From the NCBI GenBank assembly GCA_964351365.1, contig CAYGNP010000021.1, positions 1-40,528 on the forward strand: DNA of 40,528 bases, given 5' to 3'. Below are positions 32,610-40,528 of the stretch, piece by piece. The notes beneath the pieces were generated by a model. That model saw nothing but the letters and a program-made list of their open reading frames with translations, searched no databases and was not told where the DNA came from. The position numbers and the translations under genes are program-made. Numbering within the stretch: the stretch's first letter is position 1; each line of letters starts with the position of its first letter. This DNA comes from UBA1672 sp964351365. Its GTDB lineage: Bacteria > Pseudomonadota > Alphaproteobacteria > Micavibrionales > Micavibrionaceae.

Positions 32610-33248
32610 CTAACGCCTGTCATCAATAACTAGATTTTCAGGAATCATCGTCTTCCATGACATCTTAATAGACGCAACAACCAGCTCAGGACTACCACCA
32701 TTCGCAATCGATCGAATAACGATTGGATTGATATCAATCTTGCGCCACATTACCATGCTATCAACAATCAAAGACCCAGGAAACTCTTTTTCCGCCATAT
32801 CGAGATAGCGGTATACATCAATCTCATCAAATGCTTTAACCTCGGCAGTAATCTCACTCACCAAAATCCTGTGCTTAGCCTTTGCAGCAAGCTCACTCTC
32901 CTCAACTCGACCCGCCTTCAAATTAACAACAGCAGAGATAACCTTTGAGTCTTCCTGAATCTTGCTAAAAAGATTTTTTGCATCACTGCGCGTTTGTGGA
33001 AAAAAGAAACCAATCTCTTTCAAACGATCAAACCGATCTTGCTGCTGCTCAAGCTGGTCAAACTCAACCAGCATTTTATCCAGATCCGCTTGAGATGAAG
33101 TAACTTGCCCCTGCAGCGTGCGCAGAGAAGACTTTGAAGACTCAACCTCCGGCACAAGATATAAATAGGTCACCGAAGCAACAAGAGCATTAAAAAGCAC
33201 AAGCGAAACAAGAATAACAAAGCGCTTTACACCAATAACTTCTATCAC
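32610..33248 (-). CDS. mshJ: Inner-membrane alignment protein, MshJ/PilO-like
   Basis: A 212-residue bitopic protein with one membrane helix near the N-terminus (VILVSLVLFNALVASVTYLY), a periplasmic coiled coil (about 35-75, SLRTLQGQVTSSQADLDKML), and a ferredoxin-like C-terminal domain. That is the PilO/GspM/MshJ plan. Its GTG start overlaps the MshI-like stop (GTGA), with aggtgg upstream. It should dimerise with the PilN-like half of the preceding protein. Confidence 0.8.
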   Translation of the reverse strand: MIEVIGVKRFVILVSLVLFNALVASVTYLYLVPEVESSKSSLRTLQGQVTSSQADLDKMLVEFDQLEQQQDRFDRLKEIGFFFPQTRSDAKNLFSKIQEDSKVISAVVNLKAGRVEESELAAKAKHRILVSEITAEVKAFDEIDVYRYLDMAEKEFPGSLIVDSMVMWRKIDINPIVIRSIANGGSPELVVASIKMSWKTMIPENLVIDDRR

Positions 33249-34846
33249 GGCTTCACCACCTTCTTGATTTTAATCTCTGCAATATAATCCTGCTTGGCCT
33301 TTTTATTTTGAGCCTCGCCCAACTCTAAGACTAACTCCTCGCTATATTCATAATCCTCAAGGAACTGCGTCACTTCAATATCATTATCAGGAAGCGCCTT
33401 CTTCAAACGCTCAACAAGATTGCGCACCTCCTGATTCCCTTTTTGCGCATCCGTATCACTGGGAAAAGTGAGTTGCATAACCAGATCATACAAAACACGC
33501 TCCTGAGCATCTCTGATAAACCTGAGGCTTCGGGCAACCTCTGCACCAGAACCATTCTGTAAATCAAAACGATCAATACGCATGGACCGGCCCAACGCAT
33601 ACCCTAGATCACGAAGAAGCCTTAAGACTTCAATTTTCTGAGATTCAAAATCCGCGTAAATACTTAAAGAATTTTGGATAAGCTCAATATCATAACCAAG
33701 CTCATTCTTACGCTTGATTTCATTTTGAAGCTGCTCTTGCAATTGCGCCTGACGCCGCACCTTTGTCTCGACCTCATCCTTAAGCTCAGTCACAACCTGA
33801 AAATAACCCAAGCACTGATAACTGATAAAAGCTGCAGATATGAACAAAATTACAGAAGCAAGCATCGCAAGCTGTCGAGGCTTTGAAACAGTATCAATTT
33901 GCTTGGCCTTCATGGGAAGGATAAAGCTGCTCTTTCGTCCAATCCATGAAATATGAAGTGAATCCGCGTAATGAGCCACATCATGATTAAAAGCTGGAAG
34001 CCTCAGCATTTTAGCCGCTTCGTCTGCGGTCAGGGTATAAAAATTACACTTTGCATCAATGGTTTCACCAACAATGTCGCCCGCTGCCGCGTTGGCAATT
34101 AAAATAACATTCAAACCGTCAGAAGGATCAAAACCAAAACGAGTAAGATAACTCATGGTCGACTGAAACTCTTGTTGAACATCCCCGGCCCAGACCGCTG
34201 GATTGTCATCCGTTTCAGTTATGGGCGTCATACGGGTTAACGCAAGCTCACCGTTTTTAACAACGATCTGCCTTAACCCACCACTTTGATGCTGACCTAT
34301 AAAAATTGTCCATTTCGCCTTACGATCGGCTTTTGCCACAACCTTATCAGAAAGTTTTTTGATCATATCCGAAGATTCAATCGGCAAAAGACAAAAGCCG
34401 ACAATTGATGCCAAAGAACGCGTCGCCGCATTCATAGTTTTAGTAAATGGCTCAGTTGCCGGGACAGCTGCGAAAATATAAATGCTTGCCGCCAGTGATT
34501 TGTCAGTTTTTGAAACTTTTTCCTTCAAGGGAAGAGCCGCCCGCACAGGATAACTCGAAAAAGCAACCTTCAACTTGCGCTGAACAACATTTTGCTTATC
34601 CATAAACCCAACTTTAGGAACCTTTTCCTTGCGATAATGCTGCTCCACCATATCATTAACAATAAGAACAGGTCTTCTGCCACAATCTTTTGAAATAATA
34701 AGGGCAACATTCTCTTCGAAATTTTCTGCCGTCCAAGGCACAGCCTCGACGATTTTTAGCCCCTTCGAACCAATACTGTATATAAACAGCGCATCATCAG
34801 AGATCATCAGAATTGTGCGCGCCGGTGCTAAAAGAGAAAATGACAT
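33245..34846 (-). CDS. mshI: MshI-like protein: PilM-like and PilN-like parts in one chain
   Basis: A 533-residue bitopic protein. Residues 1 to about 315 are a cytosolic actin-like region related to PilM, with diverged phosphate-loop motifs. A membrane helix at about 327-350 (LAMLASVILFISAAFISYQC) follows. A coiled coil (about 355-395) and a periplasmic PilN-like ferredoxin domain complete it. This GspL/MshI-type layout covers the jobs of PilM and PilN, which are separate proteins in Pseudomonas. It overlaps the PilO-like gene by four bases. The start ATG at 34846 has ttagg eight bases upstream. Confidence 0.8.
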   Translation of the reverse strand: MSFSLLAPARTILMISDDALFIYSIGSKGLKIVEAVPWTAENFEENVALIISKDCGRRPVLIVNDMVEQHYRKEKVPKVGFMDKQNVVQRKLKVAFSSYPVRAALPLKEKVSKTDKSLAASIYIFAAVPATEPFTKTMNAATRSLASIVGFCLLPIESSDMIKKLSDKVVAKADRKAKWTIFIGQHQSGGLRQIVVKNGELALTRMTPITETDDNPAVWAGDVQQEFQSTMSYLTRFGFDPSDGLNVILIANAAAGDIVGETIDAKCNFYTLTADEAAKMLRLPAFNHDVAHYADSLHISWIGRKSSFILPMKAKQIDTVSKPRQLAMLASVILFISAAFISYQCLGYFQVVTELKDEVETKVRRQAQLQEQLQNEIKRKNELGYDIELIQNSLSIYADFESQKIEVLRLLRDLGYALGRSMRIDRFDLQNGSGAEVARSLRFIRDAQERVLYDLVMQLTFPSDTDAQKGNQEVRNLVERLKKALPDNDIEVTQFLEDYEYSEELVLELGEAQNKKAKQDYIAEIKIKKVVKP

Positions 34847-34886
34847 AAAAGGAGCCTAATACATTAAAATCGAAAGTTTACCATAG

Positions 34887-36131
34887 CTACTCGGAAATTG
34901 TACCCAAATTAAGATAAATAGGCCCAAGAGAACCAGCAGCAATCCATATTATAACCAATGCAAGCACCAACGTCAAAGCAGGCTGTATGAGTTCGATCAT
35001 AGCATCAACAGCTTCATCAACATCTTTGGTATAAAAATCGGACACCTGATCCAAAACAGGAGATAATTTTCCCGATGTTTCGCCAATTTTAATCATGCGG
35101 ACAACCATGCTGGGGAACTCGCCGGAGGCATTAAAGGCATCAGAAAGCGGGCTACCAGATTGCACATACCCCTCGACGCCCTCCATGGCCTCAATCAAAA
35201 CAAGATTAGTAACAGTCTTACGAGCAGCTTTTAACGACTTGATAACATCAATACCGCTTGAAAATAGAGAACTGAAAGTCTGCGCATAGCGCGCAATGGT
35301 AATTTTGCGAATCAAATTACCCGCCAGAGGAAGAAGCAAAAAGAACTCATCCATCTTATATGCAACCCTCTCAGAAGATCGCCGCAACGAGATATAACCA
35401 ACAATAAGGAGAATGGGCACCAATATAACAATAAAAGTTCCATAAACTGGTAACCCAAATATTGAAAATTGAGGAACCACAAAAAAGTTTGACGTCGCAA
35501 TCAGCCACACAGAAAACCAAGGGAGCTCTAAATCAAGATAAGTTAAAAAACCAACAATTTGTGGAACCACGACACTCATCATAAAAATGATAGTACATAA
35601 AACAACAAAACCGACAACCATCGGATACCGCGTGGCTTTACGAATTTTAGACTGCATCTGATCAACCCACTTTAGGTAAACAATCAAATTTTTATAACAT
35701 CTGATCATCTCTCCATTCGACTCCCCTGCCCTAATCAGGGAAATATAAAGAGGCTTGAAAACCCTTGTATGCTTCTCCATAGCTTCTGACAGAGACGCAC
35801 CGTCCCGGACATCGCGATGAACATCACTCATGATATCTCTCATCTGATTATTTTCAGACCCATCACGAATATCCCCAAGAGCATCAAGCATCGGCACACC
35901 AGCGCTTTCCATCTGCTCCAAATTAATAAAGAACTGAATCAGGTCACGTACCTTAACCTTATTAAAGGTAAAACCAAGGAAACCGCTTTTCTTGCTGATC
36001 ACCGAAAATTGAATGAGCTCCAGGCCACCGCTAGCGAGCTGATTATGCAAATCAATTTCATTGATAGCAGACAGGCTCCCCCGAACCGGGCGTCCTGAAT
36101 GATTGATGGCTCTATATTTATAACGTTCTAT
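34887..36131 (-). CDS. PilC/GspF/MshG-type pilus platform protein, apparent ATA start
   Basis: Inner-membrane platform that couples the ATPases to pilin insertion. The two GspF domains are clear (for example FFINLEQMESAGVPMLDALG and FSSLFSSGIDVIKSLKAARK), with membrane segments near residues 190-215, 235-265 and 390-410. The conserved N-terminus ERYKYRAINHSGRPVRG lies upstream of the first TTG (36050). In that frame, back to the stop at 36245, there is no ATG, GTG or TTG. The ATA at 36131 gives M-ERYKYRAIN and lies exactly eight bases after aagga, so I place the start there (414 residues, normal length). ATT at 36140 is less likely because it touches the Shine-Dalgarno. mshE ends 59 bases upstream. 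Confidence 0.85.
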   Translation of the reverse strand: MERYKYRAINHSGRPVRGSLSAINEIDLHNQLASGGLELIQFSVISKKSGFLGFTFNKVKVRDLIQFFINLEQMESAGVPMLDALGDIRDGSENNQMRDIMSDVHRDVRDGASLSEAMEKHTRVFKPLYISLIRAGESNGEMIRCYKNLIVYLKWVDQMQSKIRKATRYPMVVGFVVLCTIIFMMSVVVPQIVGFLTYLDLELPWFSVWLIATSNFFVVPQFSIFGLPVYGTFIVILVPILLIVGYISLRRSSERVAYKMDEFFLLLPLAGNLIRKITIARYAQTFSSLFSSGIDVIKSLKAARKTVTNLVLIEAMEGVEGYVQSGSPLSDAFNASGEFPSMVVRMIKIGETSGKLSPVLDQVSDFYTKDVDEAVDAMIELIQPALTLVLALVIIWIAAGSLGPIYLNLGTISE

Positions 36132-36190
36132 GGCTTTAATCCTTAAAATTTTTTTACGAACCTTACTACACCAAAAAAAAGAAAAAATCC

Positions 36191-38551
36191 TTAATTTCGT
36201 ATATCCACTACCTTTGCGATAGCAGCGAGATCCGTGATGCCCTCAAGGACTTTCAATATACCGTCATCCCTCATGCCTTTAAAGCCTTTTTTTATAGCAA
36301 GCGATTTAAGCTCTGCCTTCGACTCGTTTCGCGCAACAACCTCGTCTAGTTCTTCGTCAAATAGTAATATCTCAACCAAGGCAATACGCCCTCTATATGA
36401 TTTACCACCACACATACTACAGCCCTTAGGACTGGCACGATAAATTTTGGGAGGGTTCTTCGGATCAACACCCAAAATCTGACACTCATGCTCATCTGGC
36501 CGATGCTCAACCTTGCATGAAGAGCATAATCTGCGCGCTAGACGCTGTGCAAATACTGCTATAACCGCACCCGCAAGCATACCGGGCTTCATACCCAAAT
36601 CCAACAAGCGGGGGATAGCACCAAAGGAATCATTCGTATGAAGAGAGGTAAACACCTGGTGCCCCGTCATCGCCGCCTTAAGGGCCATCTCAGCGGTAAT
36701 TTTATCCCGGATCTCACCAATAAAAATAATATCAGGGTCCTGCCGCAATAAAGCTTTAATTCCATCACCAAACTCCAAAACCCCTTCACGAACATGTGTT
36801 TGACGAATCATAGGCAAGGAATACTCGACCGGATCCTCAAGGGTCTGAATATTAACTTCAACGTTATTTATTTCATTCAACATGGAATAAAGTGAAGTCG
36901 TTTTACCACTCCCCGTCGGCCCTGTAACAATGATAATCCCCTCAGGTTTTTGATAAGCGCTCTTAATTCTCTCCATATTGAAATCACTAAAGCCAAGAGC
37001 ATCAAGCGGCATAATACTTGAGCTTTTATCAAGAACCCGTAAGACAATATTTTCACCATTAACAGTCGGCAGTGAAGAAACCCTGAAATCAGCCTCACGT
37101 CCGCCAATATTCATACTAAAACGACCATCCTGCGGACTGAGCTTATCCGCAATATTCATCTCGGACATAATCTTTATCCGCTGTGAAATACCATTCCAAT
37201 GCTGCTTGTGTAATATTTGAGCGGTAAACAGAACCCCGTCCAATCGATAACGTAGACGCACAAAGTTTTCCTCAGGCTCGAAATGCAGGTCAGATGCGCC
37301 AATTTTAACGGCATCAAAAACCAGCGCATTCACAAGCCTCACAATAGGATGAGAAAACGCCTCCTTCTCACTAAGAGAAGCAACATCCTTCTGATCCGTG
37401 CCCTCCTCAAGCTCATCAAGAATGTCTTTTATAGAGCTTGCATAACCATAGGAAGCATCAATAGCATCAGAGAGCATCCCGCTGGTTGTAACCATCGGTC
37501 TAATCTGAATATTCTTGGCAGGAAGGAAACGACGCAACGTATCGAGCGCAACCACATCGTACGGGTCTGACATTGCAACATGAAGAACATTTTTATCAAG
37601 TGAAATTGGCAATATTTGATGCTGGACAGCAACAGCCTTACTAACAAGAGAGAGAACCTCCCCGTCCACAATTGTATTATGCGGATCAAAAACCCCAAAA
37701 CCTGAGCTCTCTGCAAGAAAAAGAGTAAGAGCATCCTCCTCAATAAAACTTAACTCAACGAGAATCTCCCCAAGCATTTTGCCGGAAATTTTCTTCTCCT
37801 GAAGAGCAACATTAAGCTGATCCGCTGTAATAAGCCCCATGGCAACCATGCGCTCACCCATGCGCCCCTTGCCTATGCCTGGCCCATCTTCATCATCATA
37901 CTCTGAATCACCCGATTTCTGAATGCCACTCCCTAATGTTTGCAGATCTGTTCCTGTGGCCGTTTTCGGAGTTTCGTTCTCCTCATTGCTCAAGATTTCA
38001 AAATCAACAACCTCCTCTTCTATACCCTCTGCATCATCAGATATATTGGTATCAGAGTTTTCAGAATGCGCCTGCTTAACCTGCTCCGGCTGCACAGCAT
38101 CAAAAGAAACAGGCTCCTGATGCATATCCCCCTCCTCTTTCTGCTTATCCTGAACCTGGTTCGCATCAGATTTGAAAACGCGCGGCGATTCAGCCTTACT
38201 CTCTTTCGTCTTATCTATTTGCACTGAATCTTCCATCTTGGGCGCAACAGTGTGCACAACAGATGCTGTAAATATGCTTGGCTTAATTTTAACACTTTGG
38301 CTTTCACGCGCAGGAGAAACAGCGGGTTTAAAAGGCTCAACTTTCGCACCACGACCATTCATATCTTTACGAACAGCATCCTCATGCGACTTATGGATAT
38401 TTTCATGCTCATCCGCCACAAAAAAATCAACATCTTCACCATGACCATATAACGTGGCATCGGGCTTATCCTGACGTTTTAAAACATCAGGCTTATCTAA
38501 ATTTTTTGAACCATCCACATCATTATTCATTACAAACTTCAGATCTTTCAT
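36191..38551 (-). CDS. mshE: MshE/PilB-type pilus assembly ATPase with long disordered N-terminus
   Basis: Hexameric ATPase powering pilus extension. Of 786 residues, the first roughly 225 are low-complexity and acidic and probably disordered. An MshEN-type domain follows (RMGERMVAMGLITADQLNVA, then GKMLGEILVELSF), the fold that binds c-di-GMP in Vibrio MshE. The core has ASDLHFEPEENFVRLRYRLD, Walker A GPTGSGKTTS, Asp box LEDPVEYSLP, Walker B LRQDPDIIFIGEIRD, His box GHQVFTSLHTNDS and the tetracysteine zinc site (CSSCK and CSMCGG). It is the first gene of the pilus run, with a second possible ATG seven codons in. Confidence 0.92.
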   Translation of the reverse strand: MKDLKFVMNNDVDGSKNLDKPDVLKRQDKPDATLYGHGEDVDFFVADEHENIHKSHEDAVRKDMNGRGAKVEPFKPAVSPARESQSVKIKPSIFTASVVHTVAPKMEDSVQIDKTKESKAESPRVFKSDANQVQDKQKEEGDMHQEPVSFDAVQPEQVKQAHSENSDTNISDDAEGIEEEVVDFEILSNEENETPKTATGTDLQTLGSGIQKSGDSEYDDEDGPGIGKGRMGERMVAMGLITADQLNVALQEKKISGKMLGEILVELSFIEEDALTLFLAESSGFGVFDPHNTIVDGEVLSLVSKAVAVQHQILPISLDKNVLHVAMSDPYDVVALDTLRRFLPAKNIQIRPMVTTSGMLSDAIDASYGYASSIKDILDELEEGTDQKDVASLSEKEAFSHPIVRLVNALVFDAVKIGASDLHFEPEENFVRLRYRLDGVLFTAQILHKQHWNGISQRIKIMSEMNIADKLSPQDGRFSMNIGGREADFRVSSLPTVNGENIVLRVLDKSSSIMPLDALGFSDFNMERIKSAYQKPEGIIIVTGPTGSGKTTSLYSMLNEINNVEVNIQTLEDPVEYSLPMIRQTHVREGVLEFGDGIKALLRQDPDIIFIGEIRDKITAEMALKAAMTGHQVFTSLHTNDSFGAIPRLLDLGMKPGMLAGAVIAVFAQRLARRLCSSCKVEHRPDEHECQILGVDPKNPPKIYRASPKGCSMCGGKSYRGRIALVEILLFDEELDEVVARNESKAELKSLAIKKGFKGMRDDGILKVLEGITDLAAIAKVVDIRN

Positions 38552-38698
38552 AGATTTTCTTAATTACACAGGACGCACACAATAAAACACTCTGAATCAT
38601 AACAAAAAATTACTGAATAAGAAACAGAGCAACAAAGCTCGCTAGTCTCTTTTATCAATAAAATATTAATATTTTTATAAGGATTGGGAATTACTGAA

Positions 38699-38732
38699 CA
38701 AAAAAGGGCGCAAAACCATTAATCTTGCGCCC
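38699..38732 (-). terminator. Intrinsic terminator of the glutamine synthetase gene
   Basis: The perfect 8-bp inverted repeat GGGCGCAA (38706-38713) and TTGCGCCC (38725-38732) has an 11-base loop and runs into six T residues on the minus strand. It lies 22 bases after the glnA stop and separates it from the pilus genes. Confidence 0.85.
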
Positions 38733-38754
38733 CTCTTGAAAAAAAATTAAAATA

Positions 38755-39870
38755 TTATTCAGCAGCAATCGCAAATTTACTTTCTTTGCGCGGCCACTCA
38801 TTAAACTTCATAACGGCTTCATCAATACCACATACGGTTGCAGAAATGCGCGCTGCCACAAGATATGGATCAGCATTTGCACCCGGGCGACGATCTTCAA
38901 AATAACCATAGCCCTTTTGCGCAACCAGCTGAGGAATACGGATTGAACATCCACGGTCCGCCGTGCCGGATCTAAACGTACTGATATCACAGGTTTCATG
39001 CCTGCCAGTCAAACGACGCTCCAATCCATGCCCATAAAGCTTGATATGCTCCTGGTGCTTTTTAGAAAGAGCATTTACTGCATTCTCAATCGCCTTAGCG
39101 CCCTTTGCTTTATCACGAGTATCTTTAGTCGAGAAGTTTGTATGCATTCCTGCACCATTCCAGTCACCTGTAACGGGCTTATTATGCGTTGATATCGTAA
39201 CGCCATAATCTTCAGCGATACGGTAAAGCAACCAGCGGGCAAACCAGGTATGGTCTGAAGCGGTTAAAACATCTGCTTTTTCTTTTGCATCGCCGCGATA
39301 TCCAATCTGGAATTCCCACTGACCAGGCATAACTTCCGCATTGATACCATAGAACAGCAAACCAATATCCAAACACGCCTGCGCATGCTCTTCAACGATT
39401 TCACGTCCAAATGTTTCATCCGCGCCAACCCCGCAATAATAGGGACCCTGCGGACCAGGGAAACCGCTCTCTGGCCAACCGAGTGGCTGACGGCCTTTGA
39501 ACATTGTATATTCTTGCTCAAAGCCAGCCCAAGGATCTTGCTCAGCTGCGCCGGCATCCAATACCGCACGCAATTGTGCACGGGAATTTGATTCATGCGG
39601 CGTTACGCCATCCGGATTAAAAACCTCGGTCATAACCAAATAGTTACCTTCGCCGCGAATTGGGTCTGGAACAAACGCAACAGGCTTCAAGATGCAATCT
39701 GAGTCATCGCCGCTTGCCTGATTTGTAGAGGAACCATCAAAGCTCCACTCAGGAAAATCTTCAATAGAAGGATTGGAACCGATATTAACAACACGCGCCT
39801 TAGATCGCAAATGACGAGTTGGCACCGCGCCATCAAGCCAGATATATTCGGCCATAGTAAATTTAGACAT
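38755..39870 (-). CDS. glnII: Glutamine synthetase, type II (eukaryotic-like)
   Basis: Makes glutamine from glutamate, ammonia and ATP. The 371 residues, and motifs AEYIWLDGAVPTRHLRSKAR, WSFDGSSTNQASGDDSD, GFEQEYTMFKGRQPLGWP, MPGQWEFQIG, NGAGMHTNFST and RHETCDISTFRSGTADRG, identify the GSII family of eukaryotes and some bacteria (rhizobial GlnII), not the 470-residue dodecameric GlnA. The adenylylation site of GSI is therefore absent. The ATG at 39870 has ggag six bases upstream, and an ATG at 39882 lacks one. It lies 88 bases after rpoD on the same strand with its own promoter-like sequence and terminator, so it is probably monocistronic. Confidence 0.95.
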   Translation of the reverse strand: MSKFTMAEYIWLDGAVPTRHLRSKARVVNIGSNPSIEDFPEWSFDGSSTNQASGDDSDCILKPVAFVPDPIRGEGNYLVMTEVFNPDGVTPHESNSRAQLRAVLDAGAAEQDPWAGFEQEYTMFKGRQPLGWPESGFPGPQGPYYCGVGADETFGREIVEEHAQACLDIGLLFYGINAEVMPGQWEFQIGYRGDAKEKADVLTASDHTWFARWLLYRIAEDYGVTISTHNKPVTGDWNGAGMHTNFSTKDTRDKAKGAKAIENAVNALSKKHQEHIKLYGHGLERRLTGRHETCDISTFRSGTADRGCSIRIPQLVAQKGYGYFEDRRPGANADPYLVAARISATVCGIDEAVMKFNEWPRKESKFAIAAE

Positions 39871-39908
39871 TAAGTTCTCCATTGTTCAACTGGGTAATTT
39901 ATGTGCGA

Positions 39909-39936
39909 AAATTACACATATCCTCGGAAAAATCAA
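39909..39936 (-). promoter_or_regulatory. Putative promoter for glutamine synthetase
   Basis: On the minus strand TTGATT (39931-39936) and TAATTT (39909-39914) are 16 bases apart, about 40 bases before the ATG. A perfect 12-bp palindrome GTCTTATAAGAC (39939-39950) lies directly upstream of the -35 and could be a regulator site or part of an rpoD 3' hairpin. No sigma-54 -24/-12 pattern was seen. Confidence 0.35.
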
Positions 39937-39958
39937 GAGTCTTATAAGACAAGGCGAC

Positions 39959-40528
39959 CTAAGTGTCGAGGAAACTTCGGAGTTTACGTGACCGGCTGGG
40001 ATGCTTGAGCTTGCGCAAGGCTTTCGCCTCAATCTGCCGAATACGCTCACGCGTCACGTTAAATTGCTGCCCGACCTCCTCCAGCGTATGATCGGTATTC
40101 ATACCAATCCCGAAACGCATCCGCAAAACGCGCTCCTCGCGCGGTGTAAGCGAGGCCAGAACCCGCGTGGTTGTCTCACGCAAATTGGAGTGAATAGCGC
40201 TATCCACGGGCAAAAGGGCGTTCTTATCTTCAATAAAATCACCCAGTGAGGAATCTTCTTCATCCCCGATCGGCGTTTCAAGAGAAACCGGCTCCTTCGC
40301 AATTTTCAAAACCTTGCGCACTTTATCAAGAGGCATATGCAAGCGCTCCGCCAGCTCTTCCGGTGTTGGCTCACGGCCAATTTCATGCATCATTTGACGC
40401 GAGGTGCGCACAAGTTTATTGATCGTCTCGATCATATGTACCGGAATTCGGATTGTCCTCGCCTGATCCGCAATAGAGCGCGTAATCGCCTGACGAATCC
40501 ACCATGTTGCATAGGTCGAGAATTTATA
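39959..40528 (-). CDS. rpoD: RNA polymerase primary sigma factor RpoD, C-terminal part
   Basis: Housekeeping sigma-70, cut by the window edge at its 5' side; 189 residues are visible. They begin in region 2 with YKFSTYATWWIRQAITRSIA, which melts and reads the -10 element. Region 3 (PVHMIETINKLVRTSRQMMH, REPTPEELAERL) follows, and region 4 ends the protein with the -35-binding helix-turn-helix (TLEEVGQQFNVTRERIRQIE, KALRKLKHPSRSRKLRSF). The sequence is close to the universal consensus, so primary sigma is more likely than an alternative factor. Confidence 0.97.
   Translation of the reverse strand, partial: YKFSTYATWWIRQAITRSIADQARTIRIPVHMIETINKLVRTSRQMMHEIGREPTPEELAERLHMPLDKVRKVLKIAKEPVSLETPIGDEEDSSLGDFIEDKNALLPVDSAIHSNLRETTTRVLASLTPREERVLRMRFGIGMNTDHTLEEVGQQFNVTRERIRQIEAKALRKLKHPSRSRKLRSFLDT

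Noticed and set aside
34887..36050. Platform protein starting at the TTG at 36050
   Set aside because: The reading frame upstream encodes the conserved PilC/GspF N-terminus and a better-placed Shine-Dalgarno sequence, so this start would truncate the protein.
39939..39950. 12-bp palindrome GTCTTATAAGAC as a confident operator or rpoD terminator
   Set aside because: It is perfect but has no usable loop and no adjacent T-run; kept only as a remark under the glutamine synthetase promoter.
1..40528. tRNA, rRNA, 4.5S RNA or other known RNA genes
   Set aside because: No cloverleaf T-loop signatures, rRNA motifs or SRP RNA tetraloop motifs were noticed on reading; a covariance-model search could still find a diverged one.

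Overview
The window reads as a chromosomal segment of an alphaproteobacterium. Pointers are the gene order ffh - rpsP - rimM - trmD - rplS - leuC - leuD - leuB, the long Ala/Glu-rich tail on ribosomal protein bS16, a DUF2336 protein, and dapF next to ftsY. An MSHA-like type IV pilus locus and a eukaryotic-type glutamine synthetase are less typical of textbook alphaproteobacteria. They would fit a Micavibrio-like or other deep-branching lineage, but that placement is inference. No rRNA, tRNA, CRISPR array, transposase or phage gene was seen.

Layout. (1) 3-5184: the 3' part of a proline iminopeptidase gene, pgk, a convergent DUF2336 gene, then three small orphan ORFs, two of them clearly AT-rich. 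(2) 5188-8651, minus strand: dapF, ftsY and amn (AMP nucleosidase). (3) 8795-13085, plus strand: ffh, a two-TM orphan, rpsP, rimM, trmD and rplS, closed by a strong terminator. (4) 13090-21217: the leucine genes leuC, leuD and leuB, interleaved with an antisense orphan carrying a degenerate zincin-like motif, an HD-domain phosphohydrolase and two membrane proteins of unknown function. An NfeD/slipin pair follows. (5) 21243-21443: a 96-bp tandem repeat of palindromic elements. (6) 21517-38551, all minus strand: a near-complete MSHA-like type IV pilus locus. It has a prepilin, a membrane-anchored AraC-type regulator, a secretin, PilU, PilT, prepilin peptidase, a TPR protein, MshK-, MshJ- and MshI-like proteins, the platform protein and the assembly ATPase, plus the two halves of an ABC-2 transporter. 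(7) 38755-40528, minus strand: GSII-type glutamine synthetase and the 3' end of rpoD.

How the parts work together. The pilus locus can supply a prepilin and the enzyme that matures it, an extension ATPase with a possible c-di-GMP-binding MshEN domain, an inner-membrane platform and alignment complex, a secretin, and two retraction ATPases. The embedded ABC-2 transporter recalls pilH/pilI of Myxococcus xanthus. Minor pilins and an MshM-type AAA protein are not in this window.

The most unusual point is the platform gene. Its reading frame has no ATG, GTG or TTG ahead of the conserved N-terminus, but it has an ATA codon eight bases after a good Shine-Dalgarno sequence. That would be a non-canonical start in a low-stoichiometry pilus component. 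pilT and pilU nearby both appear to start with TTG.
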